NCBI RefSeq assembly: GCF_000383955.1
Contig: NZ_KB913013.1
Location: 5,351,694-5,415,693, forward strand
Direction: 5' to 3'
DNA length: 64,000 nucleotides
Origin: Rudanella lutea DSM 19387
GTDB taxonomy: Bacteria > Bacteroidota > Bacteroidia > Cytophagales > Spirosomataceae
Shown here: piece by piece, positions 26,530-35,738 of the stretch
Position numbering within the stretch: position 1 is the first letter of the stretch
How the letters are laid out: the number at the start of each line of letters is the position of its first letter
Made by a program: the position numbers and the translations under genes
Notes under the pieces: model-generated
What the model saw: the letters and a program-made list of their open reading frames with translations, nothing else
What the model was told of the DNA's origin: nothing
The model's database searches: none

Positions 26530-26779
26530 GTTCAGAAGTAGTGTTGTTTGGTTCAATCTACGATGGGAACAGAGGGCCGGGCAACCTGAAACGGATGAAG
26601 TCGCCAAAACAATGTTTGAACGGAAGGTGATGCCTTCTCAAGTGAAACCGGAGCAACGTTTATGGGCGGTTTGGGTAGTGGAGTGTGTTTCAGGCAGGTA
26701 TGATAGCCTCAGTATGGGATGGTTGTTTCGGTTGTGTGAATAACCGTAATTGCGGTGATTAGCCTCGTAAACCGCTCTC

Positions 26780-28102
26780 ATGAAGCTGCTGACTAACTTG
26801 ACGTTTTGGGTACTTACGGCCATTACGGCCGGTATTCTCCTTGGCCATTACCGGCCCGACCTGGCCCTGATGCCCGTTCTCGACGAACCGCTCAAAGCCC
26901 GGTTTATGGGGCAGGAGCTGACCATTGGGGCTACCGTCAGTGAGTTTTTGAGCGGCATTTTTATCAGCACGGTCAAGTTGTTTATCAATCCGATCATCTT
27001 CCTGACCATCACGCTCGGTATTGTGAGCATGGGCGACCTGAAAAAAGTCGGTAAAGTGGGGGCCAAAGCCCTGTTGTATTTTGAGGTAGTCACCACGTTG
27101 GCCCTGCTGATTGGTATCGGAGTCGCTCACGTCATTCAGCCGGGGGTAGGCGTGAGTACGGCGGCCGTCAAAGGGGGCGACATCAGCAAATACACCAAAA
27201 GTGCGGAAGCCTTCAGCTGGCTCAAGTTTTTGGGTGATAATTCAACCTTGCAGGTGCTGATTGTGGCTATTCTGACCGGCATTGTCCTGAGCCGATACAG
27301 TGGGCGCGAACGGGTTGTCCCGGTCCTGAACCGGGTGGCTAAGGTGGTCTTTACAGCCCTGCATCGGGTTATGCTACTGGCGCCGATTGGCGCGTTTGGT
27401 GGCATGGCGTTTACCATTGGTAAATATGGCCTGGCCACCCTGTTGCCGTTGGGCAAATTGATGCTGACCGTGTACATCACCATGGCCCTGTTCATTTTTG
27501 TGGTGTTGTGGTTCATTCTGCGTCATGCGGGCGTCCGGCTGTGGTCGTTTTTGCGGTATATCCGGGAGGAGTTGCTGATTGTATTGGGCACCTCATCGTC
27601 GGAAGCGGGCCTGCCGAGCCTGATGGAAAAGCTGGAGCGTATGGGCTGTGCCCGCTCGGTGGTGGGGCTGGTAGTACCGGCCGGGTATTCGTTCAACCTC
27701 GACGGAACAACCATTTACCTCTCCATGGCGACGCTGTTTCTGGCGCAGGTGTTCGGCGTAGAGCTGACGGTGGCCCAAATGCTCACCATCATTGGTATTC
27801 TGATGGTAACCTCGAAAGGGGCCGCCGGGGTTACCGGCAGTGGCTTTGTGGTGCTGGCGAGTACGCTTACGGCTATTAAAGTGATTCCGGTGGAGGGACT
27901 GGCCCTATTGTTGGGTGTCGATCGGTTTATGTCCGAAGCCCGCAGTATCACCAACTTTATTGGTAATGGCGTGGCTACTATCTGGCTGGCCAAAAACGAG
28001 GGCGCGTTTGATGCCCAAAAGATGGAATGGGCCTTCGCTCGTGTCGACGTGACCGAGGATATCCGGACGGATAACCTGGATCAGAAGCCGGTTGCGAAGT
28101 AG
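26780..28102 (+). CDS. dctA: DctA-like C4-dicarboxylate:cation symporter
   Basis: A 440-residue member of the dicarboxylate/amino acid:cation symporter family. Hairpin and TM7-8 motifs are visible: PAGYSFNLDGTTIYLSMATLF, and near the C-terminus GVDRFMSEARSITNFIGNGVATIWLAK. The DRFMSEAR...GNGVAT form is that of DctA-type C4-dicarboxylate carriers, as opposed to glutamate carriers, so uptake of succinate, fumarate or malate is the best guess. It stands alone between the divergent DUF418 gene and the toxin-antitoxin pair. No terminator with a clear stem was found after it. Confidence 0.87.
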   Translation: MKLLTNLTFWVLTAITAGILLGHYRPDLALMPVLDEPLKARFMGQELTIGATVSEFLSGIFISTVKLFINPIIFLTITLGIVSMGDLKKVGKVGAKALLYFEVVTTLALLIGIGVAHVIQPGVGVSTAAVKGGDISKYTKSAEAFSWLKFLGDNSTLQVLIVAILTGIVLSRYSGRERVVPVLNRVAKVVFTALHRVMLLAPIGAFGGMAFTIGKYGLATLLPLGKLMLTVYITMALFIFVVLWFILRHAGVRLWSFLRYIREELLIVLGTSSSEAGLPSLMEKLERMGCARSVVGLVVPAGYSFNLDGTTIYLSMATLFLAQVFGVELTVAQMLTIIGILMVTSKGAAGVTGSGFVVLASTLTAIKVIPVEGLALLLGVDRFMSEARSITNFIGNGVATIWLAKNEGAFDAQKMEWAFARVDVTEDIRTDNLDQKPVAK

Positions 28103-28245
28103 GTTGTGGGGCAAAGTGGGGGTAAAACAGGCCTTTTTTGTTATTCCGACCAAACGCCCTCAACTATCTGCCTATGTTGAACCTGCCTTACACTCAATAA
28201 AATCCGCAACTTTTCGTAATTTCCAGAAACGAAACAGCCAACGCC

Positions 28246-28485
28246 ATGTCAGCACGAGAACTAAAAGCTGAACTTCACCAACGCATTGAAGACCTGACCG
28301 ACGAGCAACTGTTGCAGGTTTATGCCTTTGTGAATGAGCAATATGGAGGAGGGGAAGGCGACTTTGATCCTAACTCACCTGAAGTATTGGCTAAAATTGA
28401 AAAGTCACTAGCAAGCGTAGGCGAACAAAAAACATACACTACGGATGATATTCTTACGCTAATCAAGCAATGCAATACACGATAG
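28246..28485 (+). CDS. Putative antitoxin of a RelE/ParE-type module
   Basis: A 79-residue acidic protein (MSARELKAELHQRIEDLTDEQLLQVYAFV) of the small helical type often found upstream of RelE/ParE toxins. The N-terminal helix would dimerise; the C-terminal half would wrap the toxin. It overlaps the toxin start by 16 nt, the usual arrangement for coupled translation. The segment is visibly more AT-rich than the neighbouring genes, in line with recent acquisition. No DNA-binding motif is obvious, so autoregulation cannot be claimed. Antitoxin identity rests on size, charge and position. Confidence 0.75.
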   Translation: MSARELKAELHQRIEDLTDEQLLQVYAFVNEQYGGGEGDFDPNSPEVLAKIEKSLASVGEQKTYTTDDILTLIKQCNTR

Positions 28486-28754
28486 CCTGGACCGAAAATG
28501 CCAGAGATGAGATTCGGGCGATTCTGGATTACATGTTGGAACATTGGGAAGATGGTGTCACAAGTCGCCTGGCGGATGAAATACAAAAGGTTGCCGATCA
28601 ACTCAGTGCTTTTCCGTATTTGGGTATTCAGCACGAACGATACTCCAGTCTAAGGCTAATACGGGTTAAGCCTTATTACAGGTTGCTATATACCGTAGTT
28701 GAAGAAAAGAAAGAGGTGCTAATCCTGAACGTTCTGGACACCCGCCAGCCATAA
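28470..28754 (+). CDS. RelE/ParE-family toxin
   Basis: A 94-residue basic-to-neutral protein with the ParE/RelE pattern: WTENARDEIRAILDYML at the N-terminus, then FPYLGIQHERYSSLRLIRVKPYYRLLYTVVEEKKEVLILNVLDTRQ-type strands (quoted in parts: RVKPYYRLLY, VLILNVLDTRQ). Family members either cleave ribosome-bound mRNA (RelE) or poison gyrase (ParE); the sequence alone does not decide. Its start lies inside the antitoxin gene. The stop codon is embedded in a 23-bp terminator stem, so the module has almost no spare DNA. Confidence 0.87.
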   Translation: MQYTIAWTENARDEIRAILDYMLEHWEDGVTSRLADEIQKVADQLSAFPYLGIQHERYSSLRLIRVKPYYRLLYTVVEEKKEVLILNVLDTRQP

Positions 28755-28800
28755 AAATACCCCGATCTGAATTTATACAGATCGGGGTATTTTTATGGCT
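28747..28800. terminator. 23-bp bidirectional terminator overlapping the toxin stop codon
   Basis: Perfect arms 28747-28769 and 28778-28800 around an 8-nt loop, with ATAAAAATACCCC on one side and its complement ending in TTTTTAT on the other. The toxin stop codon (28752-28754) lies in the left arm. It also serves the convergent T9SS gene ending at 28810. Confidence 0.9.
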
Positions 28801-28809
28801 ACACTCGTT

Positions 28810-30975
28810 CTATTTCTTCACTACTTTCAGCGTCTGTTGCTGACCGTTGCACACGGCTCCCAGCAGATACACACCGGCTGAACCGCCTATGCGCAGCGTC
28901 TCGATTTGCTCGGTAGCCTGCATCTGCACCGCCCGCTCTGCCACGATTCGGCCCGTGGCGTCACTCATCCGAAGCACAACCGTTTGGCCTGCCGCACCCG
29001 TTAGGCGCACCTGTACCTGATCTTCCACGGGATTGCCCAGCAGTGTCACCTGCCAGTTCCGGCCTGTTTCGGCACTGGCCAAACGCGCGTTGGCGGGGCA
29101 GCTGGCCGTGAAGGTGGTGCTGATTTCGCGACCGCTCTGGCGCGCATATAGGGTGAAGGTGGTACTTTGCCGCTGATAGGTAGGCACCGTGAAGTCGGTC
29201 GGGCCCCAGTCGCGTAGGCCGGGGATGCGGTACTCCACCAGCGAACCATCGCCCCCGCTCGTGATGAGCCGCAGCAGGCCCGTTTCGCAGTAAAACGCTG
29301 GCGTTTCAAACCGCAGCGCCGTTCCCGCAGGAGGTGTCACCGGTGGGGCGACGGGCGGTGCGGTAGTCCCGCAGGCCGTGGTGAAGTCGGTACTGGTGTA
29401 AGCGCCCAGGCTGGTGCGAGCTTCGATCTTAAAGGTGGTGTTGGTGCGCTGCCAGGTGGGTACCAGAAAGTTGTTGTTACCCGACCAATCACGCAGACCG
29501 GCGGCACGGTACTCAACGCTACCATTGGGATTGTTGACCACCGCGCTGAGTTGACCGGTGTTGCAGTCGTAGCTGGCACGTACTTCAAAGCTATTGGCGG
29601 GTGGATTAACGGGCGGAGTGGTGGTGGTACTTGGGGGCGGGGTGGTAGTGCCACAGGCGGTGGTGAACCCTACCGAAATCATTTGCCCATTCTGACGGGC
29701 CTCCAGGTTGAAGGTGGTGCCGTTGCGCTGATGGGCGGGTACCGAGAAGCTGTTGCTGGCTGCCCAGTCGCGCAGGCCGATTATGCGGTACTCGATGGCC
29801 GAGCCGTTGCCGCCAGAGGTGTTGAGGGTCAGCTGGCCCGTATTGCAGTCGTAGTTGGGGGACGTCAGAGCAAAATTACTGGTGGTTTGTTCGGGGCTGA
29901 ACTTGATGAACCGGGGGGTATTTGTGGCCACGATATACCCGCCATCAGACGCTTTCAAGAGGTCGGAGGGGCCTCCGTCGGTCACATCAACCTGCCAGAG
30001 CGGGGTGCCTGACAGGCTCAGCTTTTGCAACACCACTCTGCCCGCGCTAAAGGCTACGAAGGTTACGCCGTTGGGTTCTGCCAATAATTTATATGGGTTG
30101 GAAATTCCAATATCGGCCTGATTGACCGACCAGACTTCATAACCGCTGGGGTTTATTTTGCTGATTTTCTGGCTGCTCGCTACATAGTAACCATCGCGGG
30201 CAACCGTAGGCGTAATTGCCCGTGTCCAATTGTTGGGGTATGGGCCGGGGTAGCCGGGCAGAGCAAAACTGGTATCGGTATCTGTGATTTTCCTGAGGTT
30301 TGTAAAGCCATTTCCAAATCCGACAAGAATCCCCCCATCGACAGCTTCGGCAAGGTCGCTCACAAATTCTGTGGAAGCTGCGTAGGCCAGAGTATTATCG
30401 ACCGGTGTTCGTCCGAATGTAAGCTCTCGGCCATTTTTGTCAAAGTGCTGGCGAAATGCACTTGAAACAATCCCTCTTCCAATGTTTGTGAACTTCACGT
30501 AGTAATCGGAACGCTCCAGCAGAAATGTATTTCTGTAACTCGTAGGGCGTATGCCGGGCACCAACGGCAATGGGTCCGGGACCGTATTCCAAACGGTATT
30601 TCCCTGCACATCTAACTTGGTGATAAAGCCTCGAGCATTGAATCCGTCACGGTTAACGTTACCGCTAATCAAAAAGCCACCGTCCTGTGTTCTGATAAGC
30701 TGATTGGCCTCATAGGTATCAGGTGAGTTAGGCAGGGTGCGAATAGGCTGATACTGCCCGTCAGCCGTTAACCGTGCCAACGTTGAGCTACCAAATCGAG
30801 GGGTGAGAAGAACGAAATACTCTCCTCCCGGTGCGTTAACGACCTTTGCTACCGTGGGGGGCTGTCCCAGATCAACACGCCATTGTACCGTTGGCGCGCT
30901 TTGCGCCCATACTGATGCTACGCTCAGCAGCACCAACAACATCCCGAAAAGGGTGGATTTGGAAAGGTTTGTCAT
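28810..30975 (-). CDS. T9SS-secreted protein: propeller-like N-terminus, three cysteine modules
   Basis: A 721-residue secreted protein. The signal peptide is MTNLSKSTLFGMLLVLLSVA... with cleavage near VWAQ. Residues ~25-365 contain recurring GG[FY]L/DGG[YF]IV segments (for example TQDGGFLISGN, ASDGGYIVATN) like blades of a beta-propeller. Three modules follow, each opening with Y-D/x-C-x-TG-Q/L-L and containing EYR-x-x-GLRDW. They are the same kind as in the giant protein at 16352-21739. A T9SS type A sorting domain closes the protein (GVYLLGAVCNGQQQTLKVVKK). It is probably a cell-surface protein of unknown ligand. The first half of the gene is more AT-rich than the second half, suggesting a mosaic origin. 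Confidence 0.83.
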   Translation of the reverse strand: MTNLSKSTLFGMLLVLLSVASVWAQSAPTVQWRVDLGQPPTVAKVVNAPGGEYFVLLTPRFGSSTLARLTADGQYQPIRTLPNSPDTYEANQLIRTQDGGFLISGNVNRDGFNARGFITKLDVQGNTVWNTVPDPLPLVPGIRPTSYRNTFLLERSDYYVKFTNIGRGIVSSAFRQHFDKNGRELTFGRTPVDNTLAYAASTEFVSDLAEAVDGGILVGFGNGFTNLRKITDTDTSFALPGYPGPYPNNWTRAITPTVARDGYYVASSQKISKINPSGYEVWSVNQADIGISNPYKLLAEPNGVTFVAFSAGRVVLQKLSLSGTPLWQVDVTDGGPSDLLKASDGGYIVATNTPRFIKFSPEQTTSNFALTSPNYDCNTGQLTLNTSGGNGSAIEYRIIGLRDWAASNSFSVPAHQRNGTTFNLEARQNGQMISVGFTTACGTTTPPPSTTTTPPVNPPANSFEVRASYDCNTGQLSAVVNNPNGSVEYRAAGLRDWSGNNNFLVPTWQRTNTTFKIEARTSLGAYTSTDFTTACGTTAPPVAPPVTPPAGTALRFETPAFYCETGLLRLITSGGDGSLVEYRIPGLRDWGPTDFTVPTYQRQSTTFTLYARQSGREISTTFTASCPANARLASAETGRNWQVTLLGNPVEDQVQVRLTGAAGQTVVLRMSDATGRIVAERAVQMQATEQIETLRIGGSAGVYLLGAVCNGQQQTLKVVKK

Positions 30976-31156
30976 ACAAAAAGATAGGAGTGTGTTTGTC
31001 TATCTGGACAAATGATTCTTAAACTAACCAAAGGGTTGTGATGCAACTCGCTATTTTTTTGCGTTCAAGCTGATGCGTTGATAATCAGAGATAATCGAGC
31101 TACGAGTTTATCGAACGGTAACTTCTACGTATAGGCAGCGAGCCCGTACAAAACCA

Positions 31157-31198
31157 AAAGCCGGTGTAACGGTCTGGTATCGACGTTACACCGGCTTT
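31157..31198. terminator. Terminator of the DEAD-box helicase gene
   Basis: Perfect 15-bp arms 31157-31171 and 31184-31198 with a 12-nt loop, ending 20 bp from the helicase stop codon. The 30976-31218 space otherwise holds only the upstream region of the T9SS gene, with no gene seen. Confidence 0.8.
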
Positions 31199-31218
31199 GC
31201 GGGATAAAGCAAGAACTC

Positions 31219-32460
31219 CTACTTCTTGTTTTTCTTTTTCTTTCTGCCGTTTTCTTCAAACTCGGCCACTTCTTTCAGTAAGGCTTTGAGGTTGAAACTG
31301 GCTTCGGGGCTAATGTCGCGGGTAAGCTGCCGCTCGTCGTCGGAGAAAATAACCCGGTCGATGGGCCCGCCGATGTAGTCTTCAATATCGGCCAGAAGGG
31401 GGTTTTCTTCGGGGCTGCAAAACGACACCGCCCTGCCTTTGCTGGTACCCCGGCCCGTGCGCCCAATGCGGTGTACGTAGTTTTCGGGTTGCTCGGGTAG
31501 GTCATAATTGACCACGTAATCCACGTTCGGGATGTCGATGCCGCGCGCGCTTACGTCGGTAGCAATGAGCACTTTCACCGTGCCATGGCGAAACTCGCGC
31601 ATCACCTGCAACCGGTCCTGCTGATCTTTGTCGCCGTGGATAGTTTGGCTCCGTAGCCCCACCCGTTCGAGTGCCTTCAATACCCGCTCGGCCCGCACTT
31701 TGGTCCGGACAAAAACAAGGAGTTTGCTCTCGGGGTGCTCGTTGATCAGACGTTCCAGAAAAAAACGCTTGTCGTCCATTTCCATGAAGGCAATGGCGTG
31801 GTCAATGTTTTTGTTGACCGGGTTATCGGGCGAAATCTGGATTCGGATGGGGTTGTGGACCAGCGAATACGCCAGCTTCTTAATCGTCTCGTCGATGGTA
31901 GCCGAGAAAAAAAGCGTTTGCCGCTGCCGGGGCAAATGCCGGATCAGATCGCGGATATCCTTGATAAAACCCAGATCGAGCATATGGTCGGCTTCGTCGA
32001 GCACGAGCATTTCGACCCGGTTGAGCCGCAGGTGGCCCTGATGCACCAGATCAAACACCCGGCCGGGTGTGGCAACCAGAATATCAAACCCTTTTTCGAG
32101 CCGCGCAATTTGCGGGTCCTGATCCACCCCGCCCGTCACGGCGTAAATCCGCACCCGGGTATGGCGCGCCAGTTCCGTAAACGCTTCGGCAATCTGAATC
32201 GCCAGTTCGCGCGTCGGCACCATCACCACGCACCGGATTCCCTCGGCCCGCGAGGACGTTTTGCGCAGGTGCAACTGACTGATGATCGGGATGGCGAAGG
32301 CCGCCGTTTTGCCGGTGCCCGTTTGGGCGATGGCCAGCACATCCTCGCCTTTCAGAATAGGCGGAATGGCCTTGTATTGAATATCTGTAGGACGTTTGAA
32401 ACCCAACGTTTCCAGGTTTTGCTTCACCTCCGGGGCAATATTGTAATCGCTGAACTTCAT
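31219..32460 (-). CDS. rhlE: DEAD-box ATP-dependent RNA helicase, RhlE-like
   Basis: A 413-residue helicase with all core motifs in order: Q motif (GFKRPTDIQ), Walker A (AQTGTGKTAAF), PTRELA, TPGR, DEAD (VLDEADHMLD), SAT (FFSATID), ARGID (DVSARGID) and HRIGRTGRG. The C-terminus is short and Lys-rich (NGRKKKKNKK), typical of RhlE-type helicases that act in RNA turnover and ribosome assembly. A TAnnTTTG-type box (TACTTTTG read on the minus strand, 32465-32472) lies only 5 bp before the start codon, which would give an almost leaderless transcript. It is divergent from the esterase gene. Confidence 0.93.
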   Translation of the reverse strand: MKFSDYNIAPEVKQNLETLGFKRPTDIQYKAIPPILKGEDVLAIAQTGTGKTAAFAIPIISQLHLRKTSSRAEGIRCVVMVPTRELAIQIAEAFTELARHTRVRIYAVTGGVDQDPQIARLEKGFDILVATPGRVFDLVHQGHLRLNRVEMLVLDEADHMLDLGFIKDIRDLIRHLPRQRQTLFFSATIDETIKKLAYSLVHNPIRIQISPDNPVNKNIDHAIAFMEMDDKRFFLERLINEHPESKLLVFVRTKVRAERVLKALERVGLRSQTIHGDKDQQDRLQVMREFRHGTVKVLIATDVSARGIDIPNVDYVVNYDLPEQPENYVHRIGRTGRGTSKGRAVSFCSPEENPLLADIEDYIGGPIDRVIFSDDERQLTRDISPEASFNLKALLKEVAEFEENGRKKKKNKK

Positions 32461-32464
32461 ACTG

Positions 32465-32472
32465 CAAAAGTA
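32465..32472 (-). promoter_or_regulatory. -7 promoter box next to the rhlE start codon
   Basis: CAAAAGTA on the plus strand is TACTTTTG on the minus strand, a full TAnnTTTG match, 4 bp before the ATG. No matching -33 element was found. If used, transcription would start at or within the first codon. Confidence 0.3.
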
Positions 32473-32520
32473 TGGGATTTTAAACAGAATCGCCGGAGCG
32501 ATGGTTTTTAAAGCAAGTAG

Positions 32521-32528
32521 TAACTTTG
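32521..32528 (+). promoter_or_regulatory. -7 promoter box of the SASA esterase gene
   Basis: TAACTTTG matches TAnnTTTG and lies 29 bp before the ATG at 32558, giving a leader of about 20 nt. The -33 element is not clear. Confidence 0.45.
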
Positions 32529-32557
32529 CGTTTAGTTAAGGGCACTTTGTTCTTACT

Positions 32558-34303
32558 ATGTACCACCACAACTACATCCTGAATCAAGTGAATCAAATTT
32601 CTACCTTACTTCTTCGTACGGTTGTTATTATCGTGGGGCTTTCGCAGGCCCTGTATGCTCAGGTAACCGTCACGTTTCCCACCTCCCGCTTCGTATTTCA
32701 ACGCAGCAACGCCAATAGGGCAACCATATATATCACCGGCCGGTGCCCGGCCAACACCACCCAAATTCAGGCCCGGCTCAGCGCCCGGCAGGGTGGCACA
32801 TCGACCCCCTGGTTTGTACTCGACGGTGCGCCGGACAATGGTACCTTTCAGGGAGCTGCCCTCGACATCGTGGGAGGCTGGTACGATCTGGATGTTAAGG
32901 CGTTCAACGGGTTTGCCGAGATTGGTGCGGCCTACGTAGGCCGTGTGGGCGTGGGCGAAGTATTCGTGGTATCGGGCCAGTCGAACTCCTGGGGTGGCAG
33001 TTTTGTGGAGGGGCAAGCCCTCGAAGATCGGGTGTCGATGGTGCTGCAACCCAATGCCTATTATAATGGCCCGGGCAATTTTGAAGAACACGAACTCACC
33101 CTCAATGCGGTGGCGGCAACGCTGGGAGCCGGGGGGCAGAGTGGCATGGCTCCGGCAGCTCCTGTGTTCATGTGGGGGGCTCTGGGCGACCGATTGGTAC
33201 AACGTTTAGGGGTACCAGTTATGTTTTTTGGGGGCTCGCATCCGGGGTCTCGCTCAACCGACTGGTTTGCGGCTGCTTCCGGCGAGCAAAATGTTGGCAA
33301 CGGCTACTACAACCGTAATGCGCCGTACCGTGCTCTGGGGTCGGCTATGTTGCATTACCTCAAGCGGACGGGCGTGCGGGCTGTTCTCTGGCACCAGGGC
33401 GAGAGTGATAACTACTACCGCACCCGCGATGAGTACGTTTCGCAGATCGGTTTCGTGATCAACCGCACCCGGCAGCAGTCGGGGTTCAGCCAATTGGGTT
33501 GGGTGGTGTCGCGGGTGTCGTATCTGCACGCTTCGTTTGGGGCCGAATATGTCAATCATGAAACCGACCCCAACATTATTGAGGCCCAGAATATTCTGGC
33601 TTCGCAACCCAACAACTGGCCCGGCCCGGCAACCGATGGGCTCATTTATCCCGACTACCGGGTCGAAGATGCGTTCCATGTCCATTTTGGGGGGCAGGAC
33701 TGTATTCGTCTGGCCGACATCTGGAGTCAGACTCTGAGCGACGCCTTCTTTACCAGCGTACAACCCTCGTTGCCCACGCGCCCCATTCTGCTCACAACGG
33801 GCTACGTTTTCCCGTTTGTGACCTCGCCCGGTCAGTCGGTCAATGTCCCCTTACTATCGGCGGTACCTACGCGCGCCGACAATACCTACGAGGTCGATCT
33901 GGTGAGCGAGTCGGGGTGCGCCCTGGCTACGGTGGGCAGCGGTACGGGTAACCTGATTCCGGTCACGCTGCCGTCGTGGGCCAACGGCCGCTACCGGCTC
34001 CGCGTTCGGTCGACTTCGCCCGCTGTGATAGGGGAACTGGGCGAGCCGATTACGGTCAATGGCTCAGGAGCGGGCGTACCGCCGGGTTACACCCCCGGCC
34101 CGCTCACGACCATACGCGCCGGTCGCTGGGATGACCCCACCATCTGGTCGTGTACGCGCCTACCCGACGCATCCGATGCCGTGTACATCAATCACTCGGT
34201 TACAGTCCCCGCCAATGGCCTGTACAGGGCGCAGAAAGTAATCCTGAACGCAGGCAGTAAGCTCCTCTACGAACACAACGGCCGTCTGGCACTGGGGCAG
34301 TAA
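32558..34303 (+). CDS. Secreted SASA-type carbohydrate esterase
   Basis: A 581-residue secreted protein with a signal peptide ending near YAQ (about residue 35). The SGNH-like SASA/DUF303 esterase motifs are visible: the nucleophile in VVSGQSNSW (S142), WHQGES near residue 278, and DAFHVHF with D371 and H374 as the probable catalytic acid and base. Such enzymes remove acetyl groups from sialic acids or plant polysaccharides. The last 60 residues form a separate small domain (GRWDDPTIWSCTRLPDASDAVYI), the same GxWxxPxxW type seen near the N-terminus of the giant T9SS protein (NWSNPASWTC). It is monocistronic and convergent with coaE. The substrate is unknown; the pectin locus is some 6 kb away. 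Confidence 0.82.
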   Translation: MYHHNYILNQVNQISTLLLRTVVIIVGLSQALYAQVTVTFPTSRFVFQRSNANRATIYITGRCPANTTQIQARLSARQGGTSTPWFVLDGAPDNGTFQGAALDIVGGWYDLDVKAFNGFAEIGAAYVGRVGVGEVFVVSGQSNSWGGSFVEGQALEDRVSMVLQPNAYYNGPGNFEEHELTLNAVAATLGAGGQSGMAPAAPVFMWGALGDRLVQRLGVPVMFFGGSHPGSRSTDWFAAASGEQNVGNGYYNRNAPYRALGSAMLHYLKRTGVRAVLWHQGESDNYYRTRDEYVSQIGFVINRTRQQSGFSQLGWVVSRVSYLHASFGAEYVNHETDPNIIEAQNILASQPNNWPGPATDGLIYPDYRVEDAFHVHFGGQDCIRLADIWSQTLSDAFFTSVQPSLPTRPILLTTGYVFPFVTSPGQSVNVPLLSAVPTRADNTYEVDLVSESGCALATVGSGTGNLIPVTLPSWANGRYRLRVRSTSPAVIGELGEPITVNGSGAGVPPGYTPGPLTTIRAGRWDDPTIWSCTRLPDASDAVYINHSVTVPANGLYRAQKVILNAGSKLLYEHNGRLALGQ

Positions 34304-34344
34304 GGAAGATTTTGAAGCGGTACTGAAACGGGGCGGTACATGAG

Positions 34345-34947
34345 TCAGCGGCCCGCCCTGAATTGGTCGTGCAGGGCTATAATTTGCGGGAGCAGGAGGG
34401 CAGTTTCGTCGTTGATCAGAATATAGTCGGCGAGGGCGGCCCGGTCCTCGTCCGACATCTGATTCTGAATGATTCCCCGAATCTGGGCTTCGGAACGCTG
34501 CGGGTCGCGGAGCCGAATCCGGGCAATGCGCAGGTCCATAGGTGCCTGTACTACCACCACCTTGTCGAGGGTGTTGTGGTCGCCCGCGCGCTTCATAATG
34601 GCCGCTTCTTTCACCACATACGGATGGTGGGCGTGTTGCGCCACCCACCGGGCGGTGTCGGCCATCACGCGCGGATGCACCAGCTGATTGAGTTGCCCGA
34701 GGAGTTCGGGGTTCTGAAACACCTGACTCGCTACCCACTGCCGGTTATACTGCCCCAGGGGGGTGTAGGCTTCTGGCCCCAGCAACCGAACAATATCGGC
34801 TTTCAGGATAGGGTCATGCTCGGTGAGCCATTTGGCCCGGTCGTCGGCGGCATACACCGGTACGCCCAATGCCCCAAATACCGCACAAATAAGGCTTTTC
34901 CCGGAGCCAATGCCGCCCGTAACACCGATTTGCAGGGGTGTTTTCAT
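34345..34947 (-). CDS. coaE: Dephospho-CoA kinase
   Basis: A 200-residue P-loop kinase catalysing the last step of coenzyme A synthesis. The P-loop is GVTGGIGSGKSLIC (residues 8-21), followed by the family's YAADDRAKWL and LVHPRV motifs and a lid region (QAPMDLRIARIRLRD). It is the last gene of the nusB operon. The start codon overlaps the ybbR stop by 4 nt (ATGA), so translation is probably coupled. Confidence 0.95.
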   Translation of the reverse strand: MKTPLQIGVTGGIGSGKSLICAVFGALGVPVYAADDRAKWLTEHDPILKADIVRLLGPEAYTPLGQYNRQWVASQVFQNPELLGQLNQLVHPRVMADTARWVAQHAHHPYVVKEAAIMKRAGDHNTLDKVVVVQAPMDLRIARIRLRDPQRSEAQIRGIIQNQMSDEDRAALADYILINDETALLLPQIIALHDQFRAGR

Positions 34948-35636
34948 TGCGTAGACAGCAATTCACCAACCTCAAAACTGACCGATACGCGGTTAGCGCT
35001 TGCCTTAAGCAGGGGGTGCCGGAAATGATTGATGGGCACCTCCTCGTCGTAATTGTCAGCGATGCGCTTACCCGGAATACGCACCAGCAACGTATCCGAA
35101 AGGCCCTGAATCAGTCGGCGGGGACCTTCTACCGTGATCGTTTCGGGCCGAATATTGATCAGGCTTGTGACCACAAACCGGGGGGCCATGTCGAGGTGCA
35201 GGCTATCGGGCACGAGGTGTATGGTGCGGGTCATGCGTTGCTCAAAGCCCAGTTCGAGCGTATCGGCAATAACATAGTTGACGCGCAGATTTTTGATCTG
35301 TTCCGACAGCGAGGCCGTCATGGCCGAGGTGTTCAGCGTCGACTCGCGCAGGGGGCTTCTGACCACATAATCGACCGACGGCGTTCGGAAAGGCATCCAG
35401 GAATGGCCCAGCAGGTTCCAGCCATTGCCCGACACGTTGACCATCACCGTTTTGGGCAGGGGCGAGGTCGGTACGTACATCGAATCGTTGTACACAAACC
35501 GAACCGGAAACTCCACGTTGAGCGAGTATCCGTCTTTGTTCAGTGCATTGAGGAGCCAGAACAAACCGGCTACCAGTACGCAGGCCAGCAGCTTAATGGG
35601 CTGAAACGTACGGGTTGAAGCGTTGGGAGAGGCCAC
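34944..35636 (-). CDS. YbbR-like domain membrane protein
   Basis: About 230 residues from a GTG start at 35636: a short cytoplasmic tail, one TM helix (LLACVLVAGLFWLLNAL), then extracytoplasmic YbbR-type repeats (for example VEFPVRFVYNDSMYV and RFVVTSLINIRPETITVEGPR in part). No in-frame ATG exists. A TTG at 35705 would add 23 residues, but that stretch coincides with an inverted repeat (35660-35713), so the GTG is preferred. In Firmicutes CdaR-type YbbR proteins regulate diadenylate cyclase; no cyclase gene is next to it here. It lies in the conserved yajC-ybbR-coaE order. Confidence 0.85.
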   Translation of the reverse strand: MASPNASTRTFQPIKLLACVLVAGLFWLLNALNKDGYSLNVEFPVRFVYNDSMYVPTSPLPKTVMVNVSGNGWNLLGHSWMPFRTPSVDYVVRSPLRESTLNTSAMTASLSEQIKNLRVNYVIADTLELGFEQRMTRTIHLVPDSLHLDMAPRFVVTSLINIRPETITVEGPRRLIQGLSDTLLVRIPGKRIADNYDEEVPINHFRHPLLKASANRVSVSFEVGELLSTQ

Positions 35637-35659
35637 AGAAATAGTAAAAAACAGGCATT

Positions 35660-35713
35660 GGTAGTCGTTGTCTGCTTCGATCGCCGAAACGACCGGTATG
35701 GACAAGGACTACC
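35660..35713. repeat. Inverted repeat between yajC and ybbR
   Basis: GGTAGTCGTTGTC (35660-35672) pairs with GACAAGGACTACC (35701-35713) at 12 of 13 positions. It lies inside the operon between two genes and argues against the longer YbbR start. Confidence 0.5.
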
Positions 35714-35738
35714 AACGACAACGAATAGAAATTCGATT

